A stretch of DNA of 64,000 nt from Microbacterium sp. SL75 (GCF_026625865.1 NZ_CP113067.1:2356001-2420000), one strand, 5' to 3'. Shown: positions 1 to 8,432, numbered from the stretch's first letter. Notes: generated by a model not told the origin, from the sequence alone. Translations and numbers: made by a program.

Positions 1-675
1 GCGGAACGACTCCAGCCCCGGGCGCACGATCTCGCCCTCGGGGCGGAGCTTGGGCAGTGACCACAGGCCGAGGAACAAAGAGGTCATCAGCAGCACGTCG
101 AGCGAATACGTCCAGGCGTAGCCCGCGACCGCCACGAGGACACCCGCCAGAGCCGGACCCGCCATGACCATGACTCCCACGGTGACGCCCTGCAGAGCCG
201 CAGCGGCGGGCAGCAGATCGCGGGGGATGAGGCGCGGGGTGATCGCCGATTTGGTGGCCATGACGATCGAGTTCGCCGCGGAGTTGATCACGCTGAGGAC
301 GAAGAGCCAGGCCACGGTCTCGAGCCCCGTCCACGCGAGCACGGCGAGCAACGCCGTCGACGCGAACGTGACCACCGCGGCGAGCAGCGCGACGGTACGC
401 CGGTCGAAGGCGTCGGCGAGCATGCCGCCGTAGAGCCCCGCCGCGATCATGGGGAGCAGCCCCGCGACCGCGATCATCGACACCGCGAGAGTGCTCTGGG
501 TGAGTTCGAACACGTGGAGCATGACGGCGACGACCGTCAGCTGGCCGCCGAGTCCGGCGAGCGTCGACCCGACCCACAGCCGTGCGAATGCCGGAGAGGT
601 CGTGAGGGGCCGCAGATCGATGAACGCGCCGCGCGCGCCTCGGCGCGGGGGAGCGGCGGGATCGGTCTGACTCAC
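1..675 (-). CDS. MFS transporter, N-terminal part (cut by window edge)
   Basis: The first 225 residues of a major facilitator superfamily exporter; the rest lies left of the window. After a short cytoplasmic head ([16 protein letters not shown]) come several hydrophobic helices, with the loop [12 protein letters not shown] between helices 2 and 3, which is the family's loop motif. The arrangement resembles the EntS-like branch (drug or siderophore export), but the substrate cannot be told. GTG is chosen as start because TAGCCT lies exactly 6 nt upstream (682-687), fitting a leaderless transcript, and because the reading frame before it does not look coding. Divergent from rpsO. Confidence 0.8.
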   Translation of the reverse strand, partial: MSQTDPAAPPRRGARGAFIDLRPLTTSPAFARLWVGSTLAGLGGQLTVVAVMLHVFELTQSTLAVSMIAVAGLLPMIAAGLYGGMLADAFDRRTVALLAAVVTFASTALLAVLAWTGLETVAWLFVLSVINSAANSIVMATKSAITPRLIPRDLLPAAAALQGVTVGVMVMAGPALAGVLVAVAGYAWTYSLDVLLMTSLFLGLWSLPKLRPEGEIVRPGLESFR

Positions 676-746
676 GGATCGAGGCTACGCCAGCCCTCCG
701 ACACCGGACGCCGCGGACCGGTGCGGTGTCGGCATCCCGATGCTGG

Positions 747-843
747 TAGACTCATGCGGTTGCCGTTCGATCGGCCGCGGATAAAGAGAGCTCGCACATC
801 GTGTGACGGGCGCCGCGCAATGAGAAGGAAGGGGATCCCATCT
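747..843 (+). promoter_or_regulatory. rpsO promoter and leader
   Basis: A TAGACT -10-like hexamer at 747-752 is followed by an approximately 85-nt untranslated leader that ends in a strong ribosome binding site (AAGGAAGGGG, 827-836). The -35 region is weak by eye. S15 leaders are autoregulatory RNAs in several bacteria; I cannot show such a fold here, so regulation is inference. Confidence 0.4.
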
Positions 844-1113
844 ATGGCACTCGAAGCAGACGTCAAGAAGGCGATCATCGAAGAGTACGCGACGCACCCC
901 GGTGACACCGGATCCCCCGAGGTGCAGGTCGCGATGATGACGCAGCGCATCAAGGACCTCACCGAGCACCTCAAGACCCACAAGCACGACCACCACTCGC
1001 GCCGTGGGCTCTTCCTGCTCGTCGGTCAGCGCCGCCGCCTGCTGGGTTACCTGCAGGACGTCGACATCAACCGTTACCGCTCGCTCATCGAGCGTCTCGG
1101 TCTGCGTCGCTAA
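844..1113 (+). CDS. rpsO: 30S ribosomal protein S15
   Basis: An 89-residue S15, the normal length. S15 binds the central domain of 16S rRNA and forms bridge B4 with the large subunit. The family signature is present: [15 protein letters not shown], then [15 protein letters not shown] and [13 protein letters not shown] strong Shine-Dalgarno sits about 8 nt before the ATG. The gene stands alone with its own promoter and terminator. In actinobacteria rpsO is normally close to pnp; here about 16 kb of accessory genes separate them. Confidence 0.98.
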   Translation: MALEADVKKAIIEEYATHPGDTGSPEVQVAMMTQRIKDLTEHLKTHKHDHHSRRGLFLLVGQRRRLLGYLQDVDINRYRSLIERLGLRR

Positions 1114-1148
1114 TCGCACCAGCGTTCTATCGCGCAAAACATTCTTGG

Positions 1149-1177
1149 AAGGCCGCCCCACGGTGTGGGGCGGCCTT
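1149..1177 (+). terminator. Rho-independent-type terminator of rpsO
   Basis: A perfect 12-bp stem (AAGGCCGCCCCA, 1149-1160, with 1166-1177) has a 5-nt loop and is followed by CGTCATTC. It lies 35 nt after the rpsO stop. There is no long U tract, as usual at this GC content. Confidence 0.85.
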
Positions 1178-1268
1178 CGTCATTCCCGGATGCCGTGCCC
1201 TCGCGGCGTGTGCTCGTCGTCGCGTCTCGATGCGTCGGCGTCGCGCGGCCACGTGCACCGGGTCGCAC

Positions 1269-1335
1269 GCATAAACGCGATCGGCGCCCATAAACGCGAT
1301 GTGCACGCGTTTATGGGCGCCGACGGTGTTTATGC
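1269..1335. repeat. Long imperfect palindrome built from ATAAACGCG units
   Basis: The left arm (1269-1299) is nearly complementary to the right arm (1306-1335). ATAAACGCG occurs at 1271 and 1290 on the plus strand and as CGCGTTTAT at 1307; a degenerate fourth copy ends at 1335. The GGCGCC-containing spacer is also mirrored. It lies in the gap between the convergent rpsO and oxygenase genes. The AT-containing arms differ from the surrounding GC-rich sequence. It may be a REP- or MITE-like element or a protein-binding array; no function is known to me. Confidence 0.7.
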
Positions 1336-1351
1336 GTGGCCCTGTGGCCCT

Positions 1352-1394
1352 GCGACCCGCGGCCACGCGAGCGGTAGCGACCCGCGGCCACGCG
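1352..1394. repeat. 18-bp direct repeat, two copies
   Basis: GCGACCCGCGGCCACGCG occurs at 1352-1369 and again at 1377-1394, both copies exact, with a 25-bp period. The second copy ends 9 bp before the stop codon of the minus-strand oxygenase. Apart from the palindrome at 1269 and this repeat, the gap 1178-1403 holds nothing recognisable. Confidence 0.75.
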
Positions 1395-1403
1395 GTGGAC
1401 GGG

Positions 1404-2420
1404 TCAGGATGCCGTGCGCGCGGCAAGCAGGTCGGAGTGCCAGCGCTCCGCCACATCGGGGTGGGCGCGCAGCCGTGATTTGAGGGCGTTCTCGCCGTAG
1501 GTGGCGTGGATGGGGTTCGTGGGGTCGTCCTCGACGCCGCGGGCCTCGGCGGCGAGATCGGCCGGCAACTCGATGATCGGCAGACGCGCATCCAGGGCGG
1601 GGTTGAAGAAGAACGGCACCGAGATGCGCTCGTCGGGGAACTGCGGCGAGATCACGCGGTGGTTCGTCGCGCGCAGGTACCCCTGCGTGGCGTACTCGAG
1701 CAGCTCTCCGATGTTGACGACGAAAGCTCCCGAGACCGGGGGAGCATCGACCCACTCTCCCTCGCGCTCGACCTGCAGGCCGCCCTTGCCGGGCTCGACC
1801 CAGAGCAGGGTGAGGACGCCGGAGTCCTTGTGGGCACCGACGCCCTGCTGGGGCGTCGGGTCGTCCTTGCCGGGGTAGCGGACGATCTTGATGAGGGTTT
1901 GCGGGTCGCCGAAGTGGCTGTCGAAGTACTGCTCCTCTGCGCCGAGGGCGAGCGCCCACGCGCGCAGCAGCTTGCGGGCGACGCCGGTGAGGTGGTCGTG
2001 CCACTCGGTGACGACGTCTTTCAGCTCGGGCTGCGCCGACGGCCACAGGTTCGGGCCGATGAGCCGGTTGTATCCCGGACCGTCGGGGTCATCGATCGCG
2101 TCGCGCTCGGGGCCGATGTCGATCTGTTCGCGCCAGTCGACGCGACCCTGGGTGCGCTCGCCACCGACGCGGGTGTAGCCGCGGAAGTGCGGGCTCGTGA
2201 CGTTCTCGATCGAGAGCTTCTCGGCCTCGGGAAGCGCGAAGAAGTCCGTGGCCGCCTGGAGCAGGCGCGCCTCCAGCTCGGGGCTCACGCCGGTGCCGGT
2301 GAGGTAGAAGAAGCCGACGTCGTGGGTCGCGGCGCGCAGCTCTTCGCGGAAGCGGGCGGCGGCATCCGGGCCCTGGTCGAGGAGCGACAGGTCGAGCACG
2401 GGGAGGTTCAGGTCGGACAT
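1404..2420 (-). CDS. Isopenicillin N synthase-like 2-oxoglutarate/Fe(II) oxygenase
   Basis: A 338-residue cytosolic non-heme iron oxygenase of the IPNS/DIOX_N family. The N-terminal DIOX_N domain covers about residues 5-120 and the double-stranded beta-helix core about 170-290. Iron ligands are visible as H197 and D199 (GAHKDSG) and H254 (TNHRVISP). R265-I-S267 is the RxS motif that binds the co-substrate carboxylate. The substrate is unknown; family members oxidise small molecules and antibiotic precursors. The start is supported by TAGCCT 6 nt upstream (2427-2432), a leaderless arrangement. It is divergent from efeU and shares a 216-bp spacer with it, but iron regulation is only a guess. 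Confidence 0.85.
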   Translation of the reverse strand: MSDLNLPVLDLSLLDQGPDAAARFREELRAATHDVGFFYLTGTGVSPELEARLLQAATDFFALPEAEKLSIENVTSPHFRGYTRVGGERTQGRVDWREQIDIGPERDAIDDPDGPGYNRLIGPNLWPSAQPELKDVVTEWHDHLTGVARKLLRAWALALGAEEQYFDSHFGDPQTLIKIVRYPGKDDPTPQQGVGAHKDSGVLTLLWVEPGKGGLQVEREGEWVDAPPVSGAFVVNIGELLEYATQGYLRATNHRVISPQFPDERISVPFFFNPALDARLPIIELPADLAAEARGVEDDPTNPIHATYGENALKSRLRAHPDVAERWHSDLLAARTAS

Positions 2421-2564
2421 GCGTCGAGGCTAGGTCGTCTCTGCGGTGCGCGCCGAAATGTTGCCGACGGTTACCGACGACACCGATGAGCCGGGTGAAA
2501 TGGGCCGATCCCCGCCGACCAGCGGGGTGCGGAGGGGCAGGGGATTGCGTAATGTGTACTGGTC

Positions 2565-2584
2565 AGGTGAGGCTTCCCTTACCT
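2565..2584 (+). promoter_or_regulatory. Inverted repeat upstream of efeU, possible iron-regulator site
   Basis: AGGTGAGG-CTTC-CCTTACCT is a 20-bp interrupted palindrome with 7 of 8 pairs matching, about 50 bp upstream of efeU. It resembles DtxR/IdeR half-sites (AGGTTAG), but the spacing is wider than the classical 19-bp iron box. The surrounding gap 2421-2636 holds the divergent promoters of the oxygenase and the efe operon. Confidence 0.35.
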
Positions 2585-2636
2585 ACCCGCAGCGCCGCGG
2601 CTCCCACCCGAGAATTGAAAGTCGGAACACCCGCCC

Positions 2637-3578
2637 GTGCTCGCCACCTTCCTCATCGGCCTTCGCGAAGGCCTCGAAGCCGCTCTCGTCGTCGGCATCC
2701 TCGTCGCCTACCTCACGCGCCTCGACCGGCGCGACGCCCTGCCGCGCCTGTGGGCGGGTGTCGGTCTCGCCGTCGCCCTCGCCCTCGCCATCGGTGCGGT
2801 GTTCACTTTCGGTGCGTACATGCTCACGTTCGAGGCGCAGGAGCTGCTCGGCGGCGGCCTCTCGCTGCTGGCGGTGGCCATGGTGACGTGGATGATCTTT
2901 TGGATGCAGCGCGCCGGCCGTACGCTCAAGGCCGGCCTCGAGGGGGGTGTCGACAGGGCTCTGCGTGGCGGCGTCTGGGCGCTCGTCGCGATCGGGTTCG
3001 TCTCCGTTGCGCGCGAGGGCGTCGAGACGACGCTGTTGCTGTGGTCCATGGTCCAGTCGTTCGGCGACGCCCCGACGGCGCTCGTCGGGGCTCTCCTCGG
3101 TCTCGCCGCGGCCGTCGTGCTCGGCTGGCTCATCGCCCGCGGCATGCTGCGCCTCGACCTCTCGCGTTTCTTCACGTGGACGGGCGGATTCCTCGTCGTG
3201 GTGGCAGCGGGTGTGCTCGCCTACGCCTTCCACGACCTGCAGGAGGCCGGGGCGCTCCCCGGTCCCTTCGGTGCCGGCGCCCCGGTCGATGCGGCGACGG
3301 GTTCGGTCGCGACCGGCTGGGCGGGCTTCCCCTTCGGCTGGGCGTTCGACGTCTCCGGGGCGATCGCCCCCGGCGGCCCTCTGGCCGCGCTGCTGCAGGC
3401 CACGGTCGGCTTCATGCCCCAGATGACCTGGCTGCAGGTCCTCGCGTGGATCGCCTACGTAGCGGTCGTCGTGCCCCTCTTCGTGCGGGGCGTCCGCGCC
3501 AACCGCCGATCGCGTGAAGCCGTCAAGGCCGCGCCCGCCCCCGCCCCGACCCCCGACGCGGCGACCGCCGCCCCGTAG
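2637..3578 (+). CDS. efeU: Iron permease EfeU (FTR1 family)
   Basis: A 313-residue polytopic membrane protein with about seven hydrophobic segments. Both Fe-binding REXXE motifs of the FTR1 family are intact: R10-EGL-E14 in the first helix and R126-EGV-E130 in the fourth. EfeU imports iron using the products of efeO and efeB. The start is a GTG 53 bp downstream of the palindrome, with no strong ribosome binding site. The tail is Pro/Ala-rich and cytoplasmic. First gene of the efeUOB operon; efeO follows after 62 bp. Confidence 0.93.
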   Translation: MLATFLIGLREGLEAALVVGILVAYLTRLDRRDALPRLWAGVGLAVALALAIGAVFTFGAYMLTFEAQELLGGGLSLLAVAMVTWMIFWMQRAGRTLKAGLEGGVDRALRGGVWALVAIGFVSVAREGVETTLLLWSMVQSFGDAPTALVGALLGLAAAVVLGWLIARGMLRLDLSRFFTWTGGFLVVVAAGVLAYAFHDLQEAGALPGPFGAGAPVDAATGSVATGWAGFPFGWAFDVSGAIAPGGPLAALLQATVGFMPQMTWLQVLAWIAYVAVVVPLFVRGVRANRRSREAVKAAPAPAPTPDAATAAP

Positions 3579-3640
3579 CCCCCGACGCCGCTCGCGTGCC
3601 CGACGCCGCGGCATCCACCCCTCCTTCCGAACGGAGCATC

Positions 3641-4870
3641 ATGAACTCGACTCGCCTCCTCGCGGCCACGGCCGTGGCCGGCGCGGCCGCCCTCGTCCTT
3701 TCCGGTTGCGTCGCCAAGTCCGACGCCTCGGCCTCCGGAGCCCTGTCGGTCACCTCGACCGACGACGGGTGCACGGTGTCGTCGGCCAGCGCGCCCAGCG
3801 GCACCGTCGCTTTCGACGTCAGCAACAAGAGCGATCAGGTCACGGAGTTCTACCTGTTGGCATCCGATGGTCTGCGTATCGTCGGCGAGGTCGAGAACAT
3901 CGCCCCCGGCGCCTCGCGCAACCTCACGGTCGTCGCGCAGCCCGGTGACTACTTCACCCTCTGCAAGCCGGGGATGGTCGGCGACGGAGTGGGGCGGGCG
4001 AGCTTCTCCGTCACGGGCGACGCGGTGGCCGTCACCGGACCGGATGCCGAGCAGAAGCAGCAGGCCGTCGACCTCTACGCGGCGTTCGTGAAGGACCAGG
4101 TCGGCCAGCTGATCCCCGCGGTCAAGGCTTTCACGGCCGCGTACGAGTCGGGTGACGACGCTTCCGCGCGCGAGCAGTTCCCGCGCGTGCGGGCGTTCTA
4201 CGAGCGCATCGAGCCGATCGCCGAAGCGCTGGGAGACCTCGACCCGCGCATCGACTACCGCGAGGTCGACGCCGTAGCCGAGGGGCTCGACTGGACCGGG
4301 TTCCACCGCATCGAGAAAGACCTGTGGGTGCCCGCGAAGGACGCGCTCAATGCGGATGGCGAGACCCCGGCGTGGAAGAACTGGGCTCCCTCGACCCCGG
4401 CCGAGCGGGCGACCCACGCGGACAAGCTCATCGCCGACACGCAGGAGCTGTACGACTACGTCCACTCCGACGCGTTCACCCAGGCGCTGACCACGCAGGG
4501 GGTGGCGGGCATCTCGAACGGCGCGATCTCGCTGCTCGACGAGGTCGCCACCGGCAAGATCAGCGGCGAAGAGGACTGGTGGTCGGGTACCGATCTCAAC
4601 GACTTCGCGGCGAACGTCGAGGGTTCGAAGATGGCGTTCTCGCTCGTCCGTGATTTCGCCGACTCGAAGGGCGACAAGGGCACCGCGCTGGTCTCGCGCA
4701 TCGACGGCGGCTACGCCGACCTCGAGGCGGCGCTGGCCAAGTACGGCTCGCTCGACGCCGGCTTCGTCCCCTACAGCCAGATCACCGAGGCCGACAAGCG
4801 TCAGCTCACCGACCTTATCAACGCGCTCGCCGAGCCGCTGTCGCAGCTCACGGTGACGATCCTGGAGTGA
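3641..4870 (+). CDS. efeO: Iron uptake lipoprotein EfeO
   Basis: 409 residues with a lipoprotein signal (lipobox L-S-G-C23), so anchored outside the membrane. An N-terminal cupredoxin-like domain (about residues 30-125) precedes the M75 peptidase-type imelysin domain (about 140-405). The metal-binding HxxE motif is seen as H222-R-I-E225 (GFHRIEKDLW). EfeO is thought to capture iron and deliver it to EfeU. ATG 3641 is preferred to the upstream in-frame GTG codons because it starts the signal peptide and has GGAG 6 nt before it. Its stop overlaps the efeB start by 4 bp. Confidence 0.95.
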   Translation: MNSTRLLAATAVAGAAALVLSGCVAKSDASASGALSVTSTDDGCTVSSASAPSGTVAFDVSNKSDQVTEFYLLASDGLRIVGEVENIAPGASRNLTVVAQPGDYFTLCKPGMVGDGVGRASFSVTGDAVAVTGPDAEQKQQAVDLYAAFVKDQVGQLIPAVKAFTAAYESGDDASAREQFPRVRAFYERIEPIAEALGDLDPRIDYREVDAVAEGLDWTGFHRIEKDLWVPAKDALNADGETPAWKNWAPSTPAERATHADKLIADTQELYDYVHSDAFTQALTTQGVAGISNGAISLLDEVATGKISGEEDWWSGTDLNDFAANVEGSKMAFSLVRDFADSKGDKGTALVSRIDGGYADLEAALAKYGSLDAGFVPYSQITEADKRQLTDLINALAEPLSQLTVTILE

Positions 4871-6156
4871 GCGTGACCGAGGAAGAACAGCAGGCGCCGG
4901 ATGTCACGGGCCTGTCGCGCCGCGGATTGATGGGCCTCGCCCTCGGTGCCGGCGCCACGGGGCTCGTGGTGGGCGCGGGCGCAGGACTCGTGGGTGGGGC
5001 GGCCTACGGCCGCGAGCAGCAGCGGGCGGTGATGGATGCCGCGGCGGCGTCGACCGGCATCCATCAGCCGGGGATCACCACGCCCGTGCAGGAGCACCTG
5101 CACTTCGCGGCGTACGACATGATGGCGCGCACGACCCGCGACGACCTCGCCGAGCTGCTCTCGGACTGGACCTACGCCGCCACTCGCATGATGCAGGGGC
5201 TCGAGGTCACCGCCACGGGAGCCGTCGGTGGATCTCCCGAGGCGCCGCCGGACGACACGGGGGAGGCTCTCGGGCTTCCCGCGAGCAACCTCACGATCAC
5301 CTTCGGCTTCGGCCCCTCGCTGTTCGATGCGCGCTTCGGCCTGGAAGGTCAGCGACCCGACGGGCTCGAGCGACTCCCGGCCTTCCTCGGCGACGACCTC
5401 GACCCGCTGCGATCCGACGGCGACCTCTGCATCCAGGCCTGCGCCGACGACCCCCAGGTGGCCGTCCACGCGATCCGCAACCTCAGCCGCATCGCCTTCG
5501 GGCGCGCCACGATCCGCTGGTCGCAGCTCGGATTCGGTCGCACGTCGAAGACCACGTCGGAGCAGTCGACTCCCCGAAACCTCTTCGGGTTCAAGGACGG
5601 AACGGCCAACATCCTCGCCGACGACGCGGCCGCCCTCGACGAGAACGTGTGGGTATCGGCATCCGAGGGCCCGGCGTGGCTCGCGGGCGGGTCGTACCTC
5701 GTCGCGCGTCGCATCTCGATGCTCATCGAGACGTGGGACCGCACGCGCCTGGCCGAGCAGGATCGCGTGATCGGGCGCGACAAGGCGAAGGGCGCGCCGC
5801 TGTCGGGCGGAGACGAGTTCACGGAGCCGGACTTCGCGGCGATGGGCTCGACGGGAACCCCGGCCATCGACCCCCACAGTCACGTGCGGCTGGCGCACCC
5901 CGACATGAACGGCGGCATCCGCCTCCTGCGCCGCGGCTACAACTTCGTCGACGGCACGACCGACCTCGGGCGGCTGAATGCGGGGCTGTTCTTCCTGTCG
6001 TTCCAGAAGAGCCCGCAGCGCTACATCACCGTGCAGAAGGCTCTGTCGACGGATGCCATGAACGAGTACGTTCGCCACGTCGGTTCGGGACTGTGGGCGG
6101 TGCCTCCCGCTCCGGCCGCGGGGGCGTCGGTGGGGGCGGGGCTGCTCGGCTCCTGA
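4867..6156 (+). CDS. efeB: Dye-decolorizing heme peroxidase EfeB, Tat-exported
   Basis: 429 residues. A twin-arginine signal (LSRRGLMGLALGAGATG) indicates export folded with heme. The DyP signature GxxDG is G241-FKDG, with D244 the distal acid. H339 in SHVRLAHP is the likely proximal heme ligand. EfeB oxidises ferrous iron or releases iron from heme for EfeU. The GTG start overlaps the efeO stop (GTGA), indicating translational coupling; a second GTG at 4873 is an alternative start. Last gene of the operon; no clear terminator hairpin follows. Confidence 0.95.
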   Translation: MSVTEEEQQAPDVTGLSRRGLMGLALGAGATGLVVGAGAGLVGGAAYGREQQRAVMDAAAASTGIHQPGITTPVQEHLHFAAYDMMARTTRDDLAELLSDWTYAATRMMQGLEVTATGAVGGSPEAPPDDTGEALGLPASNLTITFGFGPSLFDARFGLEGQRPDGLERLPAFLGDDLDPLRSDGDLCIQACADDPQVAVHAIRNLSRIAFGRATIRWSQLGFGRTSKTTSEQSTPRNLFGFKDGTANILADDAAALDENVWVSASEGPAWLAGGSYLVARRISMLIETWDRTRLAEQDRVIGRDKAKGAPLSGGDEFTEPDFAAMGSTGTPAIDPHSHVRLAHPDMNGGIRLLRRGYNFVDGTTDLGRLNAGLFFLSFQKSPQRYITVQKALSTDAMNEYVRHVGSGLWAVPPAPAAGASVGAGLLGS

Positions 6157-6234
6157 CGCCGAGTGCTCCGCCGGGTTGCGAGGGTCCGCTCGACGTTTCC
6201 GAACGCGGAATAAAGATCGGCGCGAGACGTTTCA

Positions 6235-6272
6235 CCATGTATATTCAGATGCATACAAATAGGAGGCGCATC
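6235..6272 (+). promoter_or_regulatory. TGTAT-N10-ATACA operator-like dyad before the monooxygenase operon
   Basis: TGTATATTCAGATGCATACA (6239-6258) has outer half-sites TGTAT and ATACA. It is followed at once by the strong ribosome binding site AGGAGG (6261-6266) and ATG 6273. The sequence is AT-rich for this genome. MarR/OhrR-type repressors use similar dyads; which regulator binds is unknown and none is encoded nearby. Confidence 0.5.
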
Positions 6273-7502
6273 ATGAGTGAGACGAGCAGCTGGCCCGGAA
6301 TGCAGTTCGGTGTCATGACGGTGAGCGACATCACCCAGGACCCGACGACCGGCAAGACGCCGAGCGAAGCTCAGCGCATCAAGGACACCCTCACGATCGC
6401 CAAGCACACCGAAGAGGTCGGCCTCGACGTCTTCGCCCTCGGCGAGCACCACAATCCGCCGTTCTGGTCGTCGTCGCCCACGACGACGCTCGCCTACATC
6501 GCGGCTCAGACCGAGCGCCTCATCCTCACGACCTCGACGACGCTCATCACCACCAACGACCCGGTGAAGATCGCCGAAGACTTCGCGATGCTGCAGCACG
6601 TGTCGGGCGGTCGCGCCGACCTCATGCTCGGTCGCGGGAACACCGGCCCGGTCTACCCGTGGTTCGGCAAGGACATCCGTCAGGGGCTGCCCCTCACCAT
6701 CGAGAACTACGACCTGCTGCACAAGCTGTGGCGTGAGGACGTCGTCGACTGGGAGGGCAAGTTCCGCACCCCGCTGCAGGGCTTCACCTCGACCCCGCGT
6801 CCGCTCGACGGCGTGCCCCCGTTCGTGTGGCACGGCTCGATCCGCACCCCCGAGATCGCCGAGCAGGCCGCGTACTACGGCAACGGCTTCTTCGCGAACA
6901 ACATCTTCTGGCCCAAGGAGCACTACCAGCGCCTCATCACGCTCTACCGCGAACGCTTCGCCCACTACGGTCACGGCACGCCCCAGCAGGCGATCGTCGG
7001 CCTCGGCGGCCAGGTGTTCATGCGCGCCAACTCGCAGGACGCGGTGCGCGAGTTCCGCCCCTACTTCGACAACGCGCCGGTCTACGGCCACGGCCCGAGC
7101 CTCGAGGACTTCAGCGAGATGACTCCGCTGACCGTCGGCTCGCCCCAGCAGATCATCGACCGCTACGCCGCGATGCGCGAGACATTCGGCGACTACCAGC
7201 GTCAGCTCTTCCTGATCGACCACGCGGGTCTTCCCACCAAGACCGTGCTCGAGCAGCTCGACATCCTCGGTTCCGAGGTCGTGCCGGTGCTGCGCAAGGA
7301 ACTGCAGGTGAACCGCCCGGCCGAGGTGCCCGACGCGCCGACGCACGCCAACCAGGTCGAGAAGATCTACGCCGGTGCGGCCCCGCGTCAGGCCGTTCCC
7401 GCCGCGAACCGCGGAGACAACCTCACCGCGGGCAGCCCGTACCAGGATGCCGCCCGCGCGGGCAGCGCGTTCGGTGCCGCCGCGACGAAGGTCGGTGCCT
7501 GA
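6273..7502 (+). CDS. Luciferase-like FMN-dependent monooxygenase (CE1758-type)
   Basis: A 409-residue LLM-class flavin-dependent oxidoreductase. It begins with the family's first strand (MQFGVMTVSDI) and carries ALGEHHNPP, GRADLMLGRGNTGPVYPW and PPFVWHGSIRTPE, all expected of the (beta/alpha)8 luciferase fold. It needs reduced FMN, presumably from the reductase encoded 1 nt downstream. Corynebacterial relatives are, as I recall, named CE1758 and CE1759. The substrate is unknown. ATG 6273 is chosen for its AGGAGG; the open frame extends upstream but is non-coding there. An approximately 75-residue Ala/Gly-rich tail follows the catalytic core. Confidence 0.9.
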   Translation: MSETSSWPGMQFGVMTVSDITQDPTTGKTPSEAQRIKDTLTIAKHTEEVGLDVFALGEHHNPPFWSSSPTTTLAYIAAQTERLILTTSTTLITTNDPVKIAEDFAMLQHVSGGRADLMLGRGNTGPVYPWFGKDIRQGLPLTIENYDLLHKLWREDVVDWEGKFRTPLQGFTSTPRPLDGVPPFVWHGSIRTPEIAEQAAYYGNGFFANNIFWPKEHYQRLITLYRERFAHYGHGTPQQAIVGLGGQVFMRANSQDAVREFRPYFDNAPVYGHGPSLEDFSEMTPLTVGSPQQIIDRYAAMRETFGDYQRQLFLIDHAGLPTKTVLEQLDILGSEVVPVLRKELQVNRPAEVPDAPTHANQVEKIYAGAAPRQAVPAANRGDNLTAGSPYQDAARAGSAFGAAATKVGA

Positions 7503-7503
7503 T

Positions 7504-8148
7504 ATGGCCGCTCGCCGCATCGCGGTCATCACCGCGGGGCTCTCGACGCCCTCGTCGACGCGCATGCTCGGCGACCGTCTCTCTCACGCAGCCCTTGCCG
7601 AGCTCCGCGAGCGCGGTATCGACGCCACGAGCGACGTATTCGAGCTGCGCGACTACGCCCACGACCTGACCGACAACCTGCTCACCGGCTTCGCGCCACC
7701 GGCGCTCGAGCAGATGATCAACACGGTCGTCTCGGCCGACGGCATCATCGCCGTCACGCCGATCTTCTCGACGAGCTACTCGGGTCTGTTCAAGTCGTTC
7801 ATCGACGTGCTCGACCCCCAGGCTCTCAGCGGAACGCCCGTGCTGATCGGCGCGAACGCCGGCACCGCTCGGCATTCCCTTGCGATCGACTACGCGATCC
7901 GCCCGTTGTTCACCTACCTGCACGCCAACCCCGTGCCGACCGGCGTGTTCGCCGCCTCGAATGACTGGGGGGCGAACGCCGACGAGGTGGCCCCGCTCGG
8001 CTCCCGCGTCGACCGCGGTGCGCGGGAGTTCGCGGACGCCATCGCCGCCCGCGAGCCGGTGCGCGACGCCGATCCGTTCGACCCCTCGTCGTATCTCGGC
8101 GAGGGCCGGTCGTTCGGTCACCTACTGGGTGGTCTGTCGGGGGAGTGA
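7504..8148 (+). CDS. NAD(P)H-dependent FMN reductase (CE1759-type)
   Basis: A 214-residue flavodoxin-like reductase of the NADPH-dependent FMN reductase family. It starts RRIAVITAGLSTPSSTRMLGD (FMN phosphate loop). TPIFSTSYSGLFKSFID is the typical P-x-(Y/F)-x-x-(S/T)-Y-(S/P)-G-x-(L/F)-K motif. Its ATG lies 1 nt after the monooxygenase stop, so the two are co-transcribed as a two-component monooxygenase. A terminator follows immediately. Confidence 0.92.
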   Translation: MAARRIAVITAGLSTPSSTRMLGDRLSHAALAELRERGIDATSDVFELRDYAHDLTDNLLTGFAPPALEQMINTVVSADGIIAVTPIFSTSYSGLFKSFIDVLDPQALSGTPVLIGANAGTARHSLAIDYAIRPLFTYLHANPVPTGVFAASNDWGANADEVAPLGSRVDRGAREFADAIAAREPVRDADPFDPSSYLGEGRSFGHLLGGLSGE

Positions 8149-8155
8149 CCCCGTG

Positions 8156-8193
8156 GTGAAGCCCCGTCGCTCCCGTGAGCGGCGGGGCTTCAC
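8156..8193 (+). terminator. Terminator hairpin after the FMN reductase gene
   Basis: A 16-bp stem (8156-8171 with 8178-8193) contains one G-U pair and a 6-nt loop, starting 7 nt after the stop codon. Confidence 0.85.
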
Positions 8194-8207
8194 TTGCGTG
8201 CGCGCGT

Positions 8208-8329
8208 GGGCGCCGCGGTGGAGGCACTGTCTCGGTGATCTGCGTATCCTCCGCCGTGCGTGCGGCTCGGGCGCCGCGTCGGAGGCACTCTCTCAGCGAT
8301 CCGCGTATCCTCCGCTGCGATCGCGGTCT
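8208..8329. repeat. Tandem pair of degenerate 61-bp repeats
   Basis: Two adjacent 61-bp units (8208-8268 and 8269-8329) agree at roughly four of five positions. Each opens with GGGCGCCGCG and holds GGAGGCACT, then GCGTATCCTCCGC about 20 nt later, so each unit can close a GGAGG/CCTCC stem. They fill the gap between a terminator and the methyltransferase promoter. No coding potential seen. Confidence 0.65.
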
Positions 8330-8432
8330 CGGGGCTGAGGTTGTGCGAATCGCCGAGCTTGTGACCGAGCGCTGGGCCGGCGCGGGTGGGCGACGCGCGC
8401 GGCCTAGGGTGGGTCGAGGAGAGGGAGCCCGA

